NCBI RefSeq assembly: GCF_000381005.1 | Contig: NZ_KB908380.1 | Coordinates: 62,001 to 126,000, forward strand | Reading direction: 5' to 3' | Length of the DNA: 64,000 bases | From: Selenomonas bovis DSM 23594 | GTDB taxonomy: Bacteria; Bacillota; Negativicutes; Selenomonadales; Selenomonadaceae | Shown: positions 9,918 to 17,195 of the stretch, in pieces | How positions within the stretch are numbered: position 1 is the stretch's first letter | Layout of the letters: the number at the start of each line of letters is the position of its first letter | The notes under the pieces: model-generated | The model's input: the letters and a program-made list of their open reading frames with translations, nothing else | Told to the model about the DNA's origin: nothing | Database searches by the model: none | Made by a program: the position numbers and the translations under genes

Positions 9918-11265
9918 AAAAAATCCAGGCGGCGAAAACAGCGAGCAGCACGAAAAGAGCGGCGAGCCCGCGCGTGGCAAACGGCACAGGGCGGCGCGCC
10001 AGCTGGCGCAGCAGCACATACGCGATGAGCGACAACGAGAGGCCGAGCGCGATGTCATAGGTGAGCGGCACGATGAGGACGAGTGAGAGCACTGCCGCAC
10101 GCTCCTCTACCAGGCGCAGACGCGGCAGGCGCGAGCGCCGCAGCAGTGAGAGACCCGCCGCGAGCGCAAGCAGCGCCAGCGCCGCGGGGAACGAGACGAG
10201 CTCCCGCGCGAGCGGCGCGGCGAAGAGCAGCAGCGCGAAGATCGCGCAGGCACCGCAGGCAAACGCGCGCGGACGGCGCGCCCCCTCCCTGCCTGCGAGC
10301 GCGGACAGGCGCGATGCCATGAGCGGCAGGACACCTGCGAGCGCCGCGAGCACATTCACCGCCGCCAGGGCGGCAAGGACGCCGCGCAGCCCTGCCTTCT
10401 CTGATGCTGCGGACACACCGCCAGAGGCAGCGCCATCCCCTCTGCCAAGGCGCGGAAAGAGCGCCGCGATCGTCCCCCACGACGTGAGCAGAAGCACGGC
10501 GACGAGCCAGGGAAACGCCGCGGCCGCGCCCGCAAGCGCCGCCTCTCCCTCTCCCGCGCGCAGGAAGAGCCCCGCCGCACGATCGAGACCCTCCGGCAGA
10601 TAAAACGGCGCGGGCGGCACGATCCAGAACCCCTCCGCAAGCGAAAGCAGCGCCGTCACGAGGAACGCGCCGAGCACCGCGGCGAGCGGCGGCAGCCGCA
10701 GCGCCCGCAGGCCGAGCAGCGCGAGCAATCCGAGCAGCGTGAAATACGCAAGCGGATCGGCGAAATCGCCGAGCATGACGAGATGCAGCGGCGAGGCGAG
10801 CAGGAGCCGTCCCTGCTCCGCGCCCCAGAGGAAGAGCAGGAGGCCGAGAGAGAGCGGCAGCGCCGCGCGCAGGCACGGCGGGAATGCCGAGAGCGCGCGC
10901 CCCGCCGCCCCGCACCGCAGGAGAAGCCAGACGAGCGCCGCCGCCGCCGCGAGACACGCGTAGAGCAGCGGCAGCGTCACCCCGTGTGAGATCACGATGA
11001 GATAGATGAGCCAGCAGGCCGTGCCGAGATCCGGCGCGAGCACCAGCGGCAGGCCGCGGCGCGCCAGAAGCGCCGTCCCCGCGAGGCAGAGCGCCAACGT
11101 GAGCGCATAGACCGCGGGGAAATACGCCCCCGCCTCCGCCGCGAGCTCCGCGGCAAGCGCCGCCATGAGCCCTGCGGGCAGCGCGGCGAGCGCGCCTGAG
11201 AGCACTGCCCGCTGCTGGCGGCCGCGCCGCCGGATAGCAAATCTCCTCACGCCCTCGACTCCCAT
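9916..11265 (-). CDS. NCS2-like (purine/xanthine permease family) membrane protein
   Basis: Polytopic membrane protein, 449 residues, with about 12-13 hydrophobic segments and extreme Ala/Leu content. The repeat-like segment LAPDLGTACWLIYLIV early on and VPLTYDIALGLSLSLIAYVLL near the end match the pattern of AzgA/NCS2 nucleobase permeases (end motif PLTYSIA-NG-hydrophobic). The N-terminal AMGVD-type and central signature are poorly conserved, so substrate is not assigned and it may be a diverged paralogue. The start is a TTG or nearby codon (MGVEGVRRFAIRRR); TTG at 11265 gives the longest plausible product. Its stop overlaps a half-copy of the palindromic repeat family. Confidence 0.6.
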   Translation of the reverse strand: MGVEGVRRFAIRRRGRQQRAVLSGALAALPAGLMAALAAELAAEAGAYFPAVYALTLALCLAGTALLARRGLPLVLAPDLGTACWLIYLIVISHGVTLPLLYACLAAAAALVWLLLRCGAAGRALSAFPPCLRAALPLSLGLLLFLWGAEQGRLLLASPLHLVMLGDFADPLAYFTLLGLLALLGLRALRLPPLAAVLGAFLVTALLSLAEGFWIVPPAPFYLPEGLDRAAGLFLRAGEGEAALAGAAAAFPWLVAVLLLTSWGTIAALFPRLGRGDGAASGGVSAASEKAGLRGVLAALAAVNVLAALAGVLPLMASRLSALAGREGARRPRAFACGACAIFALLLFAAPLARELVSFPAALALLALAAGLSLLRRSRLPRLRLVEERAAVLSLVLIVPLTYDIALGLSLSLIAYVLLRQLARRPVPFATRGLAALFVLLAVFAAWIF

Positions 11266-11329
11266 CTTGATGACAACATATCTATTTTATTTTACCACAC
11301 AATTCATGTATTCTCCATGCCAAAAATGA

Positions 11330-11335
11330 TATAAT
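11330..11335 (+). promoter_or_regulatory. Extended -10 promoter ahead of the VTT-domain gene
   Basis: TGATATAAT (TGn plus a perfect TATAAT) on the plus strand, with no clear -35. It is the only good promoter signal between the diverging genes, and the palindromic element lies between it and the coding start. Confidence 0.5.
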
Positions 11336-11348
11336 GGAACAAACACTT

Positions 11349-11512
11349 GAGGAAACACTGATTAATTCGGCACCCTGCCTTTGCGCATCTGCACTGTCCT
11401 CTCGTCGTCGACAAATCCTCAGCGTAGCTCTGCTACGCCTCCGGTTTGTCTCCTAGAGAGATACAGCGCATCTACGCAAATTCAGGGCACCTCATTTAAT
11501 CAGCGTTTCCTT
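11349..11512 (+). repeat. Dispersed palindromic element, full-size copy A
   Basis: About 164 bases bounded by inverted ends: GAGGAAACACTGATTAATT on the left, and on the right the inverse of AAGGAAACGCTGATTAAAT. An inner hairpin GCGTAG-CTCTG-CTACGC sits near the middle. The flanks read TTGA on both sides, which looks like a 4-base target duplication. It carries no coding capacity. Copy B (29757-29918) is its close relative in the opposite orientation. It lies inside the leader of the VTT gene, and its right edge provides part of that gene's binding-site region. Confidence 0.8.
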
Positions 11513-11529
11513 GAAAGGATCGATGTTCA

Positions 11530-12258
11530 TTGCACCTCCGGCAAAAAAAATCCATGGGGATGGTCAAGGCGGCGGCGGCGCTCGCCATCGCCGCCCTCTT
11601 CCTCATCATCCATCTCGCGAATCCTGCGTTCCTGCCTCATCTCGCGGGGCTCCTCGCGCGCGGCGACATCCAGGAGACGGCGCTCTACATCAAGTCGTTC
11701 GGCTCCTGGGCCGTGCTCTTCAGCTTCCTGCTCACGCTCTTCGTCAACGCGCTCGGCTTCCCGCCCGCCATCATCTTCTCGACGGCGAACACGCTGATCT
11801 TCGGCATTTTCTGGGGCATCTTCCTCTCCGTCGTCGCCGAGACCGTCGGTGTCACCGTGAGCTTTTTGCTGCTGCGCTTCTTCTTCCGCGACGCGGCGGA
11901 GCGCACCATCGCGAAGCACAAGACGCTCGCCAGCATCGACAAATACAGCGGCAAGCGCGGCTTCGTCGTCATGCTCATCGCGCGCATGGTGCCGTATTTC
12001 CCGAGCGTGCTGCTGAACGCGCTCGGCGCGCTCTCCGCAATGAGCCTGCGCGACTACGTGATCTCCTCCTTCGTCGGCAAATTCCCTTCAACGGGCATCG
12101 AGGCCATCATCGGCCATGACACCATCATGCACCAGGAGGATCCGACGCGCCTCATCATCGTCATCATACTCGCAGTCCTGCTCATCGTCGGCGCCTGGTG
12201 GTATGAGCGGCGCGCGGCGAAACGCGCGGAGGCGCAGGTGCCCGGCCAGGAACACTGA
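11530..12258 (+). CDS. TVP38/TMEM64 (VTT/DedA-like) membrane protein
   Basis: Integral inner-membrane protein of the VTT/SNARE-associated family, 242 residues, with about five hydrophobic segments. The family core is visible as FVNALGFPPAIIFSTANTLIFGIFWG, then the re-entrant FLLLRFFFRD and the conserved RMVPYFPSVLLNALGALS and SFVGKFPSTGIEAIIGHD. Relatives are linked to lipid scrambling or undecaprenyl-phosphate handling; no such role can be shown here. The start is either TTG 11530 (AAAGGA ten bases upstream) or ATG 11554 (no binding site); I favour the TTG. A charged C-terminal tail ends the protein. Confidence 0.85.
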   Translation: MHLRQKKSMGMVKAAAALAIAALFLIIHLANPAFLPHLAGLLARGDIQETALYIKSFGSWAVLFSFLLTLFVNALGFPPAIIFSTANTLIFGIFWGIFLSVVAETVGVTVSFLLLRFFFRDAAERTIAKHKTLASIDKYSGKRGFVVMLIARMVPYFPSVLLNALGALSAMSLRDYVISSFVGKFPSTGIEAIIGHDTIMHQEDPTRLIIVIILAVLLIVGAWWYERRAAKRAEAQVPGQEH

Positions 12259-12262
12259 GCCG

Positions 12263-13105
12263 TCACACATTGCCGAGATGCACGAAGCGCAGCGACTGTC
12301 GCGCCACCTCGCGCAGGCGCTCGAGCGTCGCACGCGAGGTCGGCGGCAGGCCGAGCCGATAGCGCGGGAAATACCGCGTGAGATGGAGCGGCAGATCTGT
12401 GGAAAGCGCGGCGAGGAACGCGGCCTCCGCCGCCATCTCCTCCGCTGCGTCATTCTTCCCCGGCACGACGAGCGTCGTGACCTCGACATGGACGCCCGCC
12501 GCCACCGCGCAGGCGATGGTACGCTTCGTCGTCTCAAGGTCGCCGCCGAGCCAGGCGTAATAGCTCTGCGTAAACCCCTTGAGATCGATATTCATCGCAT
12601 CGACGAACGGCAGCAGACGTAAAAGCGGCGCCACCTCGATCTGCCCGTTCGTCACGAGCACGACGGCAAGCCCCGCCGCTTGCAGCAGCCGCGCGGCGTC
12701 GAGGACATATTCATAACCGACGAGCGGCTCATTGTAGGTGAACGCCACGCCGATGCTCCCCCGCACGTGGCTCTCCTGCGCGAGCGCGAGCAGGCGCGCG
12801 GGCGGCAGCGTGACGGAGCTGGTCTCTCGCGCCCCCGCCTGAGAAATCTCGTGATTCTGACAGAAAGGACAGGCGAGATTGCAGCCATAACTCCCCACGG
12901 AGAGGATGCAACTCCCCGGATGGAAATGATAGAGCGGCTTCTTCTCGATCGGATCGAGCGCGAGAGACGTCACGCGCCCGTAATTCACTGCATGCACATG
13001 ACCGCCCGCCGCGGCGCGCGCACGGCAGCGGCCGACCTCCCCCTCACGCAGACGGCAGTGATGCGGGCAGATGGAACAGACGGCCACCGCTCCCTGCTCA
13101 GACAT
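12263..13105 (-). CDS. amrS: AmmeMemoRadiSam system radical SAM enzyme
   Basis: Radical S-adenosylmethionine protein, 280 residues. The [4Fe-4S]-SAM motif is CNLACPFC (C75, C79, C82). An extra N-terminal set, CSICPHHCRLREG followed by a further Cys (C10, C13, C17, C27), could bind a second metal centre; both are features of the AmrS/PflA-like group. ATG overlaps the last bases of the upstream Memo-AMMECR1 gene, so the two form an operon and presumably one pathway. The reaction is not settled from sequence. Confidence 0.92.
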   Translation of the reverse strand: MSEQGAVAVCSICPHHCRLREGEVGRCRARAAAGGHVHAVNYGRVTSLALDPIEKKPLYHFHPGSCILSVGSYGCNLACPFCQNHEISQAGARETSSVTLPPARLLALAQESHVRGSIGVAFTYNEPLVGYEYVLDAARLLQAAGLAVVLVTNGQIEVAPLLRLLPFVDAMNIDLKGFTQSYYAWLGGDLETTKRTIACAVAAGVHVEVTTLVVPGKNDAAEEMAAEAAFLAALSTDLPLHLTRYFPRYRLGLPPTSRATLERLREVARQSLRFVHLGNV

Positions 13106-14483
13106 GGCGCACGACCTCGAACCGGTAGAGTTGCACCGGCTCGTGCGGCGCGATGTTCCCCTTGCGCCGCGCGATGGTGACCTGCTCCTCCACCGTCGAG
13201 ACACCCGCGAGATCCGGCAGCAGCAGGCCGCGCCGCGTGCCGCTCTCCACGATGACGCCGTAGCGTTTCACATCGAGCGCGTCCTCCGAGGCAATGGGCT
13301 CCGGCCGCGTGAGCACATCGACATCGTAGACGAGAGACGGCAGCTCCGCCTCCGTCACCGCTGGGAAACGCGGATCCTCCGTGCCAGCCGCGATGGCATT
13401 GCCGATGATTTCCTCCGCGAGGCTCGCGCGCGCCGGCAGGATCGTGCCGATGCAGCCGCGCAGCTCTCCGTCGCGCTTCAGCGAGACAAAAGCGCCCGCG
13501 CGCGCGGCACGCAGCGCTTCCGGCACCTCCTGTGGTACGGCGGCGCGCACCTGCGTGCGTACGAACGTCTCGAGCGCATAGCGCGCGAGCCGCACATACG
13601 CGTCTTCCGCTGCCCGGACCGCCCGCAGCCGCTCCCGCTCCGCCGCCGCTGCCTGCTCGCCGCAATCGCGCCGCTCATCCCGGCCCGCAGCCTCGAAGAC
13701 CGCGACGCCGTAGCCGACGCCGAACGGCCCCTCGTAGGAGAGCAACCGCGCCCTGACCGCCTGCCGGTCGAGCGCCCCCGCGAGGATGGCGAACGACCGC
13801 AGGCCGCACTCCGCCGCCTCCTGCGCCAGCTCCGGCGGCGTCAGGAGGAGCGCAGGAAAATCCCCTGCGCGGAAACACGCCTGCATGCGTGCGTCGAACT
13901 CCGGCCCCGCTGCGGCGAACCCATACGGCCCCGATGCCTTGAGCTTATGTGAGAGATCGCCGCTCGCGACAAAGACGAGCCGCCGTCCGAGGAGCGCCGC
14001 CGTCTGCGCGATGAGCCTGCCGAGCGCATAATGCGCCTGGAGCGGTTGGCCCGAGAGGCCGATACGCACGATGGGGCCACGGTATCCTGCCTCCTGCAGG
14101 AAGCGCAGCGGTATCATCGTCCCATGATCGAGCACCGGCGACCGCTCCCCGAGCGTCCCCGCCGGCAGCCCCGCCGCCTGCGCGCGGCGCGAAAGGTCCC
14201 GCACGAACGCCTCATCATAGCGCGCGCGAACGCACAGCTCCGGCGCGCCGAACGAGGCGAAATCACCGGCCGCCGCCGCGCCGGGCGAGATATGGAAATA
14301 ATCCGCATAAAGCGTGGCGTGCGGGCTCGTCACGACGACGACATCCGGCGCCTGACGCACCACCCAGGCCGCCGCCTCGCGGCAGGCATCGACTGTCGCC
14401 TGGATCCGCCGCTCCTCACCACGGCCAACCTCCGGCATGATGAGCGGCGGATGTGGAAAGACACATCCCCCTAGCATTGACAT
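13098..14483 (-). CDS. Memo-AMMECR1 fusion protein (AmmeMemoRadiSam A+B)
   Basis: Two-domain protein of 461 residues. Residues ~1-265 form a Memo-like domain, related to extradiol dioxygenases, with histidines in GGCVFPHPPLIMPEVG, VVTSPHATLYADYFH and GDLSHKLKASGPYGF. Residues ~280-461 are an AMMECR1 domain: GAFVSLKRDGELRGCIG, then PRFPAVTEAELPSLVYDVDVL and RRGLLLPDLAGVSTVEEQ. The fusion plus the adjoining radical SAM gene makes the complete AmmeMemoRadiSam set. The start is the ATG with GGAG eight bases upstream rather than the GTG inside that site. Genes on both outer sides run the other way, so this two-gene operon is isolated. Confidence 0.92.
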   Translation of the reverse strand: MSMLGGCVFPHPPLIMPEVGRGEERRIQATVDACREAAAWVVRQAPDVVVVTSPHATLYADYFHISPGAAAAGDFASFGAPELCVRARYDEAFVRDLSRRAQAAGLPAGTLGERSPVLDHGTMIPLRFLQEAGYRGPIVRIGLSGQPLQAHYALGRLIAQTAALLGRRLVFVASGDLSHKLKASGPYGFAAAGPEFDARMQACFRAGDFPALLLTPPELAQEAAECGLRSFAILAGALDRQAVRARLLSYEGPFGVGYGVAVFEAAGRDERRDCGEQAAAAERERLRAVRAAEDAYVRLARYALETFVRTQVRAAVPQEVPEALRAARAGAFVSLKRDGELRGCIGTILPARASLAEEIIGNAIAAGTEDPRFPAVTEAELPSLVYDVDVLTRPEPIASEDALDVKRYGVIVESGTRRGLLLPDLAGVSTVEEQVTIARRKGNIAPHEPVQLYRFEVVRHV

Positions 14484-14685
14484 ATCGTCCACTCCTTTCC
14501 TTCTGGAAACGCTGTGCCGCTGTCACTTCATCTCTACGGCTCTCTATGGCATCAGCGTTCCTCTCTCCCTGTTATCTTTCGAGAAACTGCGCGCGAAATC
14601 CTGCCGAATGCATCCCGCACCCGACTGTCAAGAAAGTGCCCGATGATATTTTCCTGGCCGGGTCGCGCGCAACATGAGGTGCTTT

Positions 14686-15762
14686 ATGAACATGTACAGC
14701 CGACGCCATTTCCTCCGTCTCTCCCTCCGCGTCCTGCTCGGCCTAGGGCTCGGCGCACTCCTTCCCGCGCCGCTCGTCCGCGCCGCGGCTGCGGGGCCCC
14801 TGCCACTGCGCCTGCCGACGGGCAGCCAGGCACCGGGAATCCCCCACAAGGGGCCGCTGCGCATGCTCGTCTTCACGGACTCGCAGTGCGGCACATCCTA
14901 CGAGGCCTGGGCCGATACCATACGCGCGGCTTTTGCCCAATTCGGTACGCCGGACGCTTTCACCGTCATCGGCGACCTCGTCGACAACGGCGCCTCAGAC
15001 TGGCACTGGCAGAGCTGGTACGAGGCCATGGCAAAGTACGCGGCCGATGCACTTTTCCTCCCCGTCATGGGCAACCACGAATGCTATGGCGAGAATTGGC
15101 AGAACACCCTCCCCGAGGGCTATCTCGCCCGCCTTCCCGTGCCTGGGAACGGCCGACAGGAATTCCAGGGCTATTACTACGCCTACGACTGCGGCCCCGT
15201 CCATTTCCTCGTGCTCAACACGCAATGGGGCGAACTCGAGCACCTGCGCCCCGGTCTCATCGCTGCCCAGCGCGCCTTCCTCTACGCGGATGCGGCCAAA
15301 CAGAAAAGCCAGGGCCGTCGGCCCTGGCAGATCGTCCTCATGCACAAGGATATCCTCGCCTACGATGAAGTGCAGCCTGACGGCACGTCCGGCGGCTTCA
15401 GCGAAGCGGGCCGCACGTTCATGAAAGATTTCGAGACGCTCGGCATCGACCTCGTGCTCACAGGACACATGCACGCCTACCGCAACCGCGGCCACATCAA
15501 AAACTTCCAGCGAAGCGCCGACGGCCCCGTCTACATCATGTGCGGGCGCGCGGGAAATGAATACTACACCGTCCCCAAGGATTCCTTCGACCTCGTCGCC
15601 GCGCCGGACGACCACGAGACGAGCTATGTCACCATCTGCTGCGACGAAAGAACGCTCACGCTCGAAGCCTGGACGACCAGCGGCACGCACCTCGACCGCC
15701 TCACACTGCGGAAAGGGAAGCCGAAACCGTTGCAGGCAGCCGAGGGTAAAACAAAGGCGTGA
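14686..15762 (+). CDS. Tat-exported calcineurin-like metallophosphatase
   Basis: Predicted periplasmic or surface phosphoesterase, about 358 residues. The N-terminus has a twin-arginine signal (SRRHFLRLSL, then a hydrophobic run to about residue 40). Metallophosphatase motifs in order: FTDSQCG, IGDLVDNG, MGNHECYG, LMHKDILAYDE and LTGHMHAY, giving the dinuclear metal ligands. It resembles purple-acid-phosphatase-like proteins; the substrate is unknown. GAGGTG is 4 bases before ATG 14686 and 10 before an in-frame ATG at 14692, so either start is possible. It is monocistronic, ended by the hairpin at 15824. Confidence 0.88.
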   Translation: MNMYSRRHFLRLSLRVLLGLGLGALLPAPLVRAAAAGPLPLRLPTGSQAPGIPHKGPLRMLVFTDSQCGTSYEAWADTIRAAFAQFGTPDAFTVIGDLVDNGASDWHWQSWYEAMAKYAADALFLPVMGNHECYGENWQNTLPEGYLARLPVPGNGRQEFQGYYYAYDCGPVHFLVLNTQWGELEHLRPGLIAAQRAFLYADAAKQKSQGRRPWQIVLMHKDILAYDEVQPDGTSGGFSEAGRTFMKDFETLGIDLVLTGHMHAYRNRGHIKNFQRSADGPVYIMCGRAGNEYYTVPKDSFDLVAAPDDHETSYVTICCDERTLTLEAWTTSGTHLDRLTLRKGKPKPLQAAEGKTKA

Positions 15763-15823
15763 CAGCGAACAGCCGGACGTCGCTGCATTCCCTCGCCTCC
15801 ACAGAACACAGACCTGCACGCAA

Positions 15824-15875
15824 AGGCGGCTGCTGCCAAGCGCATAATAGCGCCGGCAGCAGCCGCCTGTTTTTC
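15824..15875. terminator. Strong bidirectional terminator
   Basis: A 14-base stem AGGCGGCTGCTGCC pairs with GGCAGCAGCCGCCT, followed on the plus strand by GTTTTTCT. It ends the metallophosphatase transcript and, from the other side, the small repeat-protein gene. Confidence 0.9.
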
Positions 15876-15911
15876 TATTCCAAGACACAGCACCTGATGG
15901 CAAGCAGCCTC

Positions 15912-16193
15912 TCAGGCACCTGCACCGCAGAGAGCGCCCGCTGCGCAGGGCTCTGCCTCCTCCTGCGAGAGGTAGCCCGTGAAACCCGGCGTCGACACCC
16001 AGACGCGCTCCGGTACCTCAGCACCCTCGACTGTGCCGGTGAATCCCGGCGTCGCGATGCGCAGCGCTGCCGCCGTCGCAAACGGCGCCTCGCCCGTGAA
16101 GCCCGGCGTCGCAAGACGTTCAGCTGCCACAGCCTTCCAGCTGCTCCAACCTGCATTGACGATATGGATCCAATTCTTTGCACTCTCAAACAT
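15912..16193 (-). CDS. Small triple-repeat TPGFTG protein (unknown function)
   Basis: A 93-residue protein that I do not recognise. After a 28-residue head with three tryptophans (MFESAKNWIHIVNAGWSSWK) it carries the same hexapeptide TPGFTG three times, at residues 29-34, 48-53 and 68-73. The spacing is 19-20, and each is preceded by a short aliphatic run (RLA, RIA, WVS). The tail has two cysteines (CAAGALC). There is no signal peptide or membrane segment. It looks like a true gene: AAAGGGG lies eight bases before the ATG, a consensus promoter lies about 100 bases further up, and a terminator lies downstream. The repeat also shows at DNA level (CCCGGCGTCG three times). A peptide precursor or a repeat-domain protein are possibilities only. 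Confidence 0.75.
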   Translation of the reverse strand: MFESAKNWIHIVNAGWSSWKAVAAERLATPGFTGEAPFATAAALRIATPGFTGTVEGAEVPERVWVSTPGFTGYLSQEEAEPCAAGALCGAGA

Positions 16194-16290
16194 GATGCAT
16201 ACCCCTTTCCCAGAGCTTCCGCGTTACCGCAGTTCCCTGTATCCAAGGCGGCTGCCTGCCGCCCGCTGTTTCTTTTCTTTTGATGGCTTT

Positions 16291-16319
16291 ATCTTACTTC
16301 ATTTCTCTTTGCTTGTCAA
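16291..16319 (-). promoter_or_regulatory. Promoter of the TPGFTG-repeat gene
   Basis: Minus strand TTGACA (16314-16319), 17-base spacer, TAAGAT (16291-16296), set in AT-rich DNA. The leader of about 90 bases contains a GC-rich hairpin (GGCGGCaggcaGCCGCC). Confidence 0.75.
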
Positions 16320-16369
16320 TAGTAATATTTCGTAATTAATAATTATTTTATTTTATCTTTCATCGAGAC

Positions 16370-16395
16370 AAAAAAAGACCGGCCCGAAGGTCGGT
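16370..16395 (-). terminator. Terminator upstream of the TPGFTG-repeat gene promoter
   Basis: On the minus strand ACCGACC-TTCG-GGCCGGT, with one mismatch, is followed by seven T. It closes off leftward transcription from the riboswitch region. Confidence 0.7.
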
Positions 16396-16566
16396 ACATC
16401 ATCCCTGCGGGATGCACAACATAGAACTGAATGAAATATATGAGCAAACTTTCCCCAGCGGAGCTGAAGCCGCCGGGAAAACCTTTCGTCAGGCTCCATC
16501 ACCGGATATGTGGCCAGCTGTCAGACGGCTGCACGCAGCAAGCATCCGACAGCCCCCCGCATAGAC
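16396..16566. other. Gene-poor, hairpin-rich stretch
   Basis: No convincing gene. It contains a GGGATG/CATCCC hairpin, a long near-perfect stem around 16452-16480 (TTTCCCC.GCGG against CCGC.GGGAAAA), and a nested hairpin at 16519-16555 (GCTGTC/GACAGC enclosing GCTGC/GCAGC). It lies between two leftward terminators, so it could be a structured RNA or decayed sequence. Confidence 0.4.
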
Positions 16567-16604
16567 GAAAAGACGCCCCCTCCGCAGCGGAGAATGGGCG
16601 TCTT
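16567..16604 (-). terminator. Terminator of the cobalamin-riboswitch unit
   Basis: AAGACGCCC pairs with GGGCGTCTT around an inner CTCCGCTGCGGAG hairpin; on the minus strand it is followed by TTTTCG. It starts 21 bases after the stop codon of the 34-codon ORF. Confidence 0.8.
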
Positions 16605-16624
16605 CCTTTATGATACATCCAGTT

Positions 16625-16729
16625 CTATCTCTCATCTGGTCTGAGCCAGACTGTCTGTAACACAGCGGAATCCCCATCCCCATCGCTCGCAGGTCCAAGG
16701 AAATACGAGCGGCACATATCGCGCAGCAT
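16625..16729 (-). CDS. 34-residue ORF behind a cobalamin riboswitch
   Basis: Short reading frame starting MLRDMCRSYFLGPASDG and ending VWLRPDER. GAGGGG lies six bases before the chosen ATG, and an in-frame ATG two codons earlier is also possible. It is the only open frame between the cobalamin aptamer and the following terminator. It may be a real small protein under vitamin B12 control, or the remnant of a longer regulated gene. No domain is recognisable, and there is no membrane segment. Confidence 0.4.
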   Translation of the reverse strand: MLRDMCRSYFLGPASDGDGDSAVLQTVWLRPDER

Positions 16730-16751
16730 CGGCATCCCCTCAACGGTGATT

Positions 16752-16920
16752 GTCAATCAGGCAGTTCTCCTGGCTCCAGATCTCCGCTCCGCTGCGCCTT
16801 CCCGTAGGATGCTTTTCCATCCTCAGTGACATTCCTGCAGCGTCGCTCCCTGATACAGTGGCGGGACCGCGCCGGCCTTTGACCGGCTTTTCTATTAAGT
16901 CTTGCGACACCTGATTCCTC
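16752..16920 (-). promoter_or_regulatory. Cobalamin riboswitch
   Basis: The minus strand has the ordered landmarks of the B12 aptamer: the closing stem AATCAGG with CCTGATT; AAAAGCCGGTCAAAGGCCGG; GCGGTCCCGCCACTGTA; the GTCACTG and ACGGGAAGGC segments; and the B12 box GCCAGGAGAACTGCC near the 3' end. These are the conserved parts of the family and all are present. Binding would be expected to repress expression of what follows, here only a 34-codon ORF. Confidence 0.93.
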
Positions 16921-16952
16921 ATATGCGATTGTCATGTTCATCGAACGAGGTT

Positions 16953-16981
16953 ATCATATCATACCTTTCAGTTATTGTCAA
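16953..16981 (-). promoter_or_regulatory. Promoter of the cobalamin riboswitch
   Basis: TTGACA (16976-16981), 17 bases, TATGAT (16953-16958) on the minus strand, about 30 bases before the aptamer. Near-consensus. Confidence 0.8.
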
Positions 16982-17080
16982 CTGCGTCGTGTCAATCTTT
17001 TCCCTGCCGCCCGCCATCATGCGCACGATGGCGCCGCGCACGCCGCCCTCGTCGAGGTCGATGTAGATCTTGAGCGCCTC
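16978..17080 (-). pseudogene. Short coding-like remnant
   Basis: The minus strand reads EALKIYIDLDEGGVRGAIVR and on for about 12 codons, bounded by an in-frame TAG and TGA, with no start codon. The composition looks like the tail of a former protein gene, but I cannot name it. Confidence 0.25.
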
Positions 17081-17138
17081 CTACGTCTTCGTCTGGTTCC
17101 AATCCGCACGCTCCAAAAAGAAACGCACCAAGCACAAG

Positions 17139-17165
17139 AAAAAACTGCCGCACGCTGCGACAGTT
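17139..17165 (-). terminator. Terminator after tpsB
   Basis: AACTG-T-CGC and GCG-G-CAGTT form a stem around AGCGT, followed by TTTTTTCTT on the minus strand, about 30 bases after the tpsB stop. Confidence 0.8.
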
Positions 17166-17195
17166 TCTGCATCGTATGGATTCTCTGCGTCCGCC

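Noticed and set aside
16430-16520. Possible c-di-GMP (GEMM-type) riboswitch on the plus strand
   Set aside because: Only loose matches to GCAAAC and GAAGCC. The closing stem and the GGUAGCGGGG part are missing, and no plus-strand gene follows.
16460-16560. Possible fluoride riboswitch on the minus strand (starts GGTGATGGAGCC)
   Set aside because: The downstream GCTGATGxCTCC element and pseudoknot partner are absent.
16431-16613. 60-codon plus-strand ORF in the gene-poor stretch
   Set aside because: No binding site. It overlaps the strong hairpins and the terminator and has low-complexity content.
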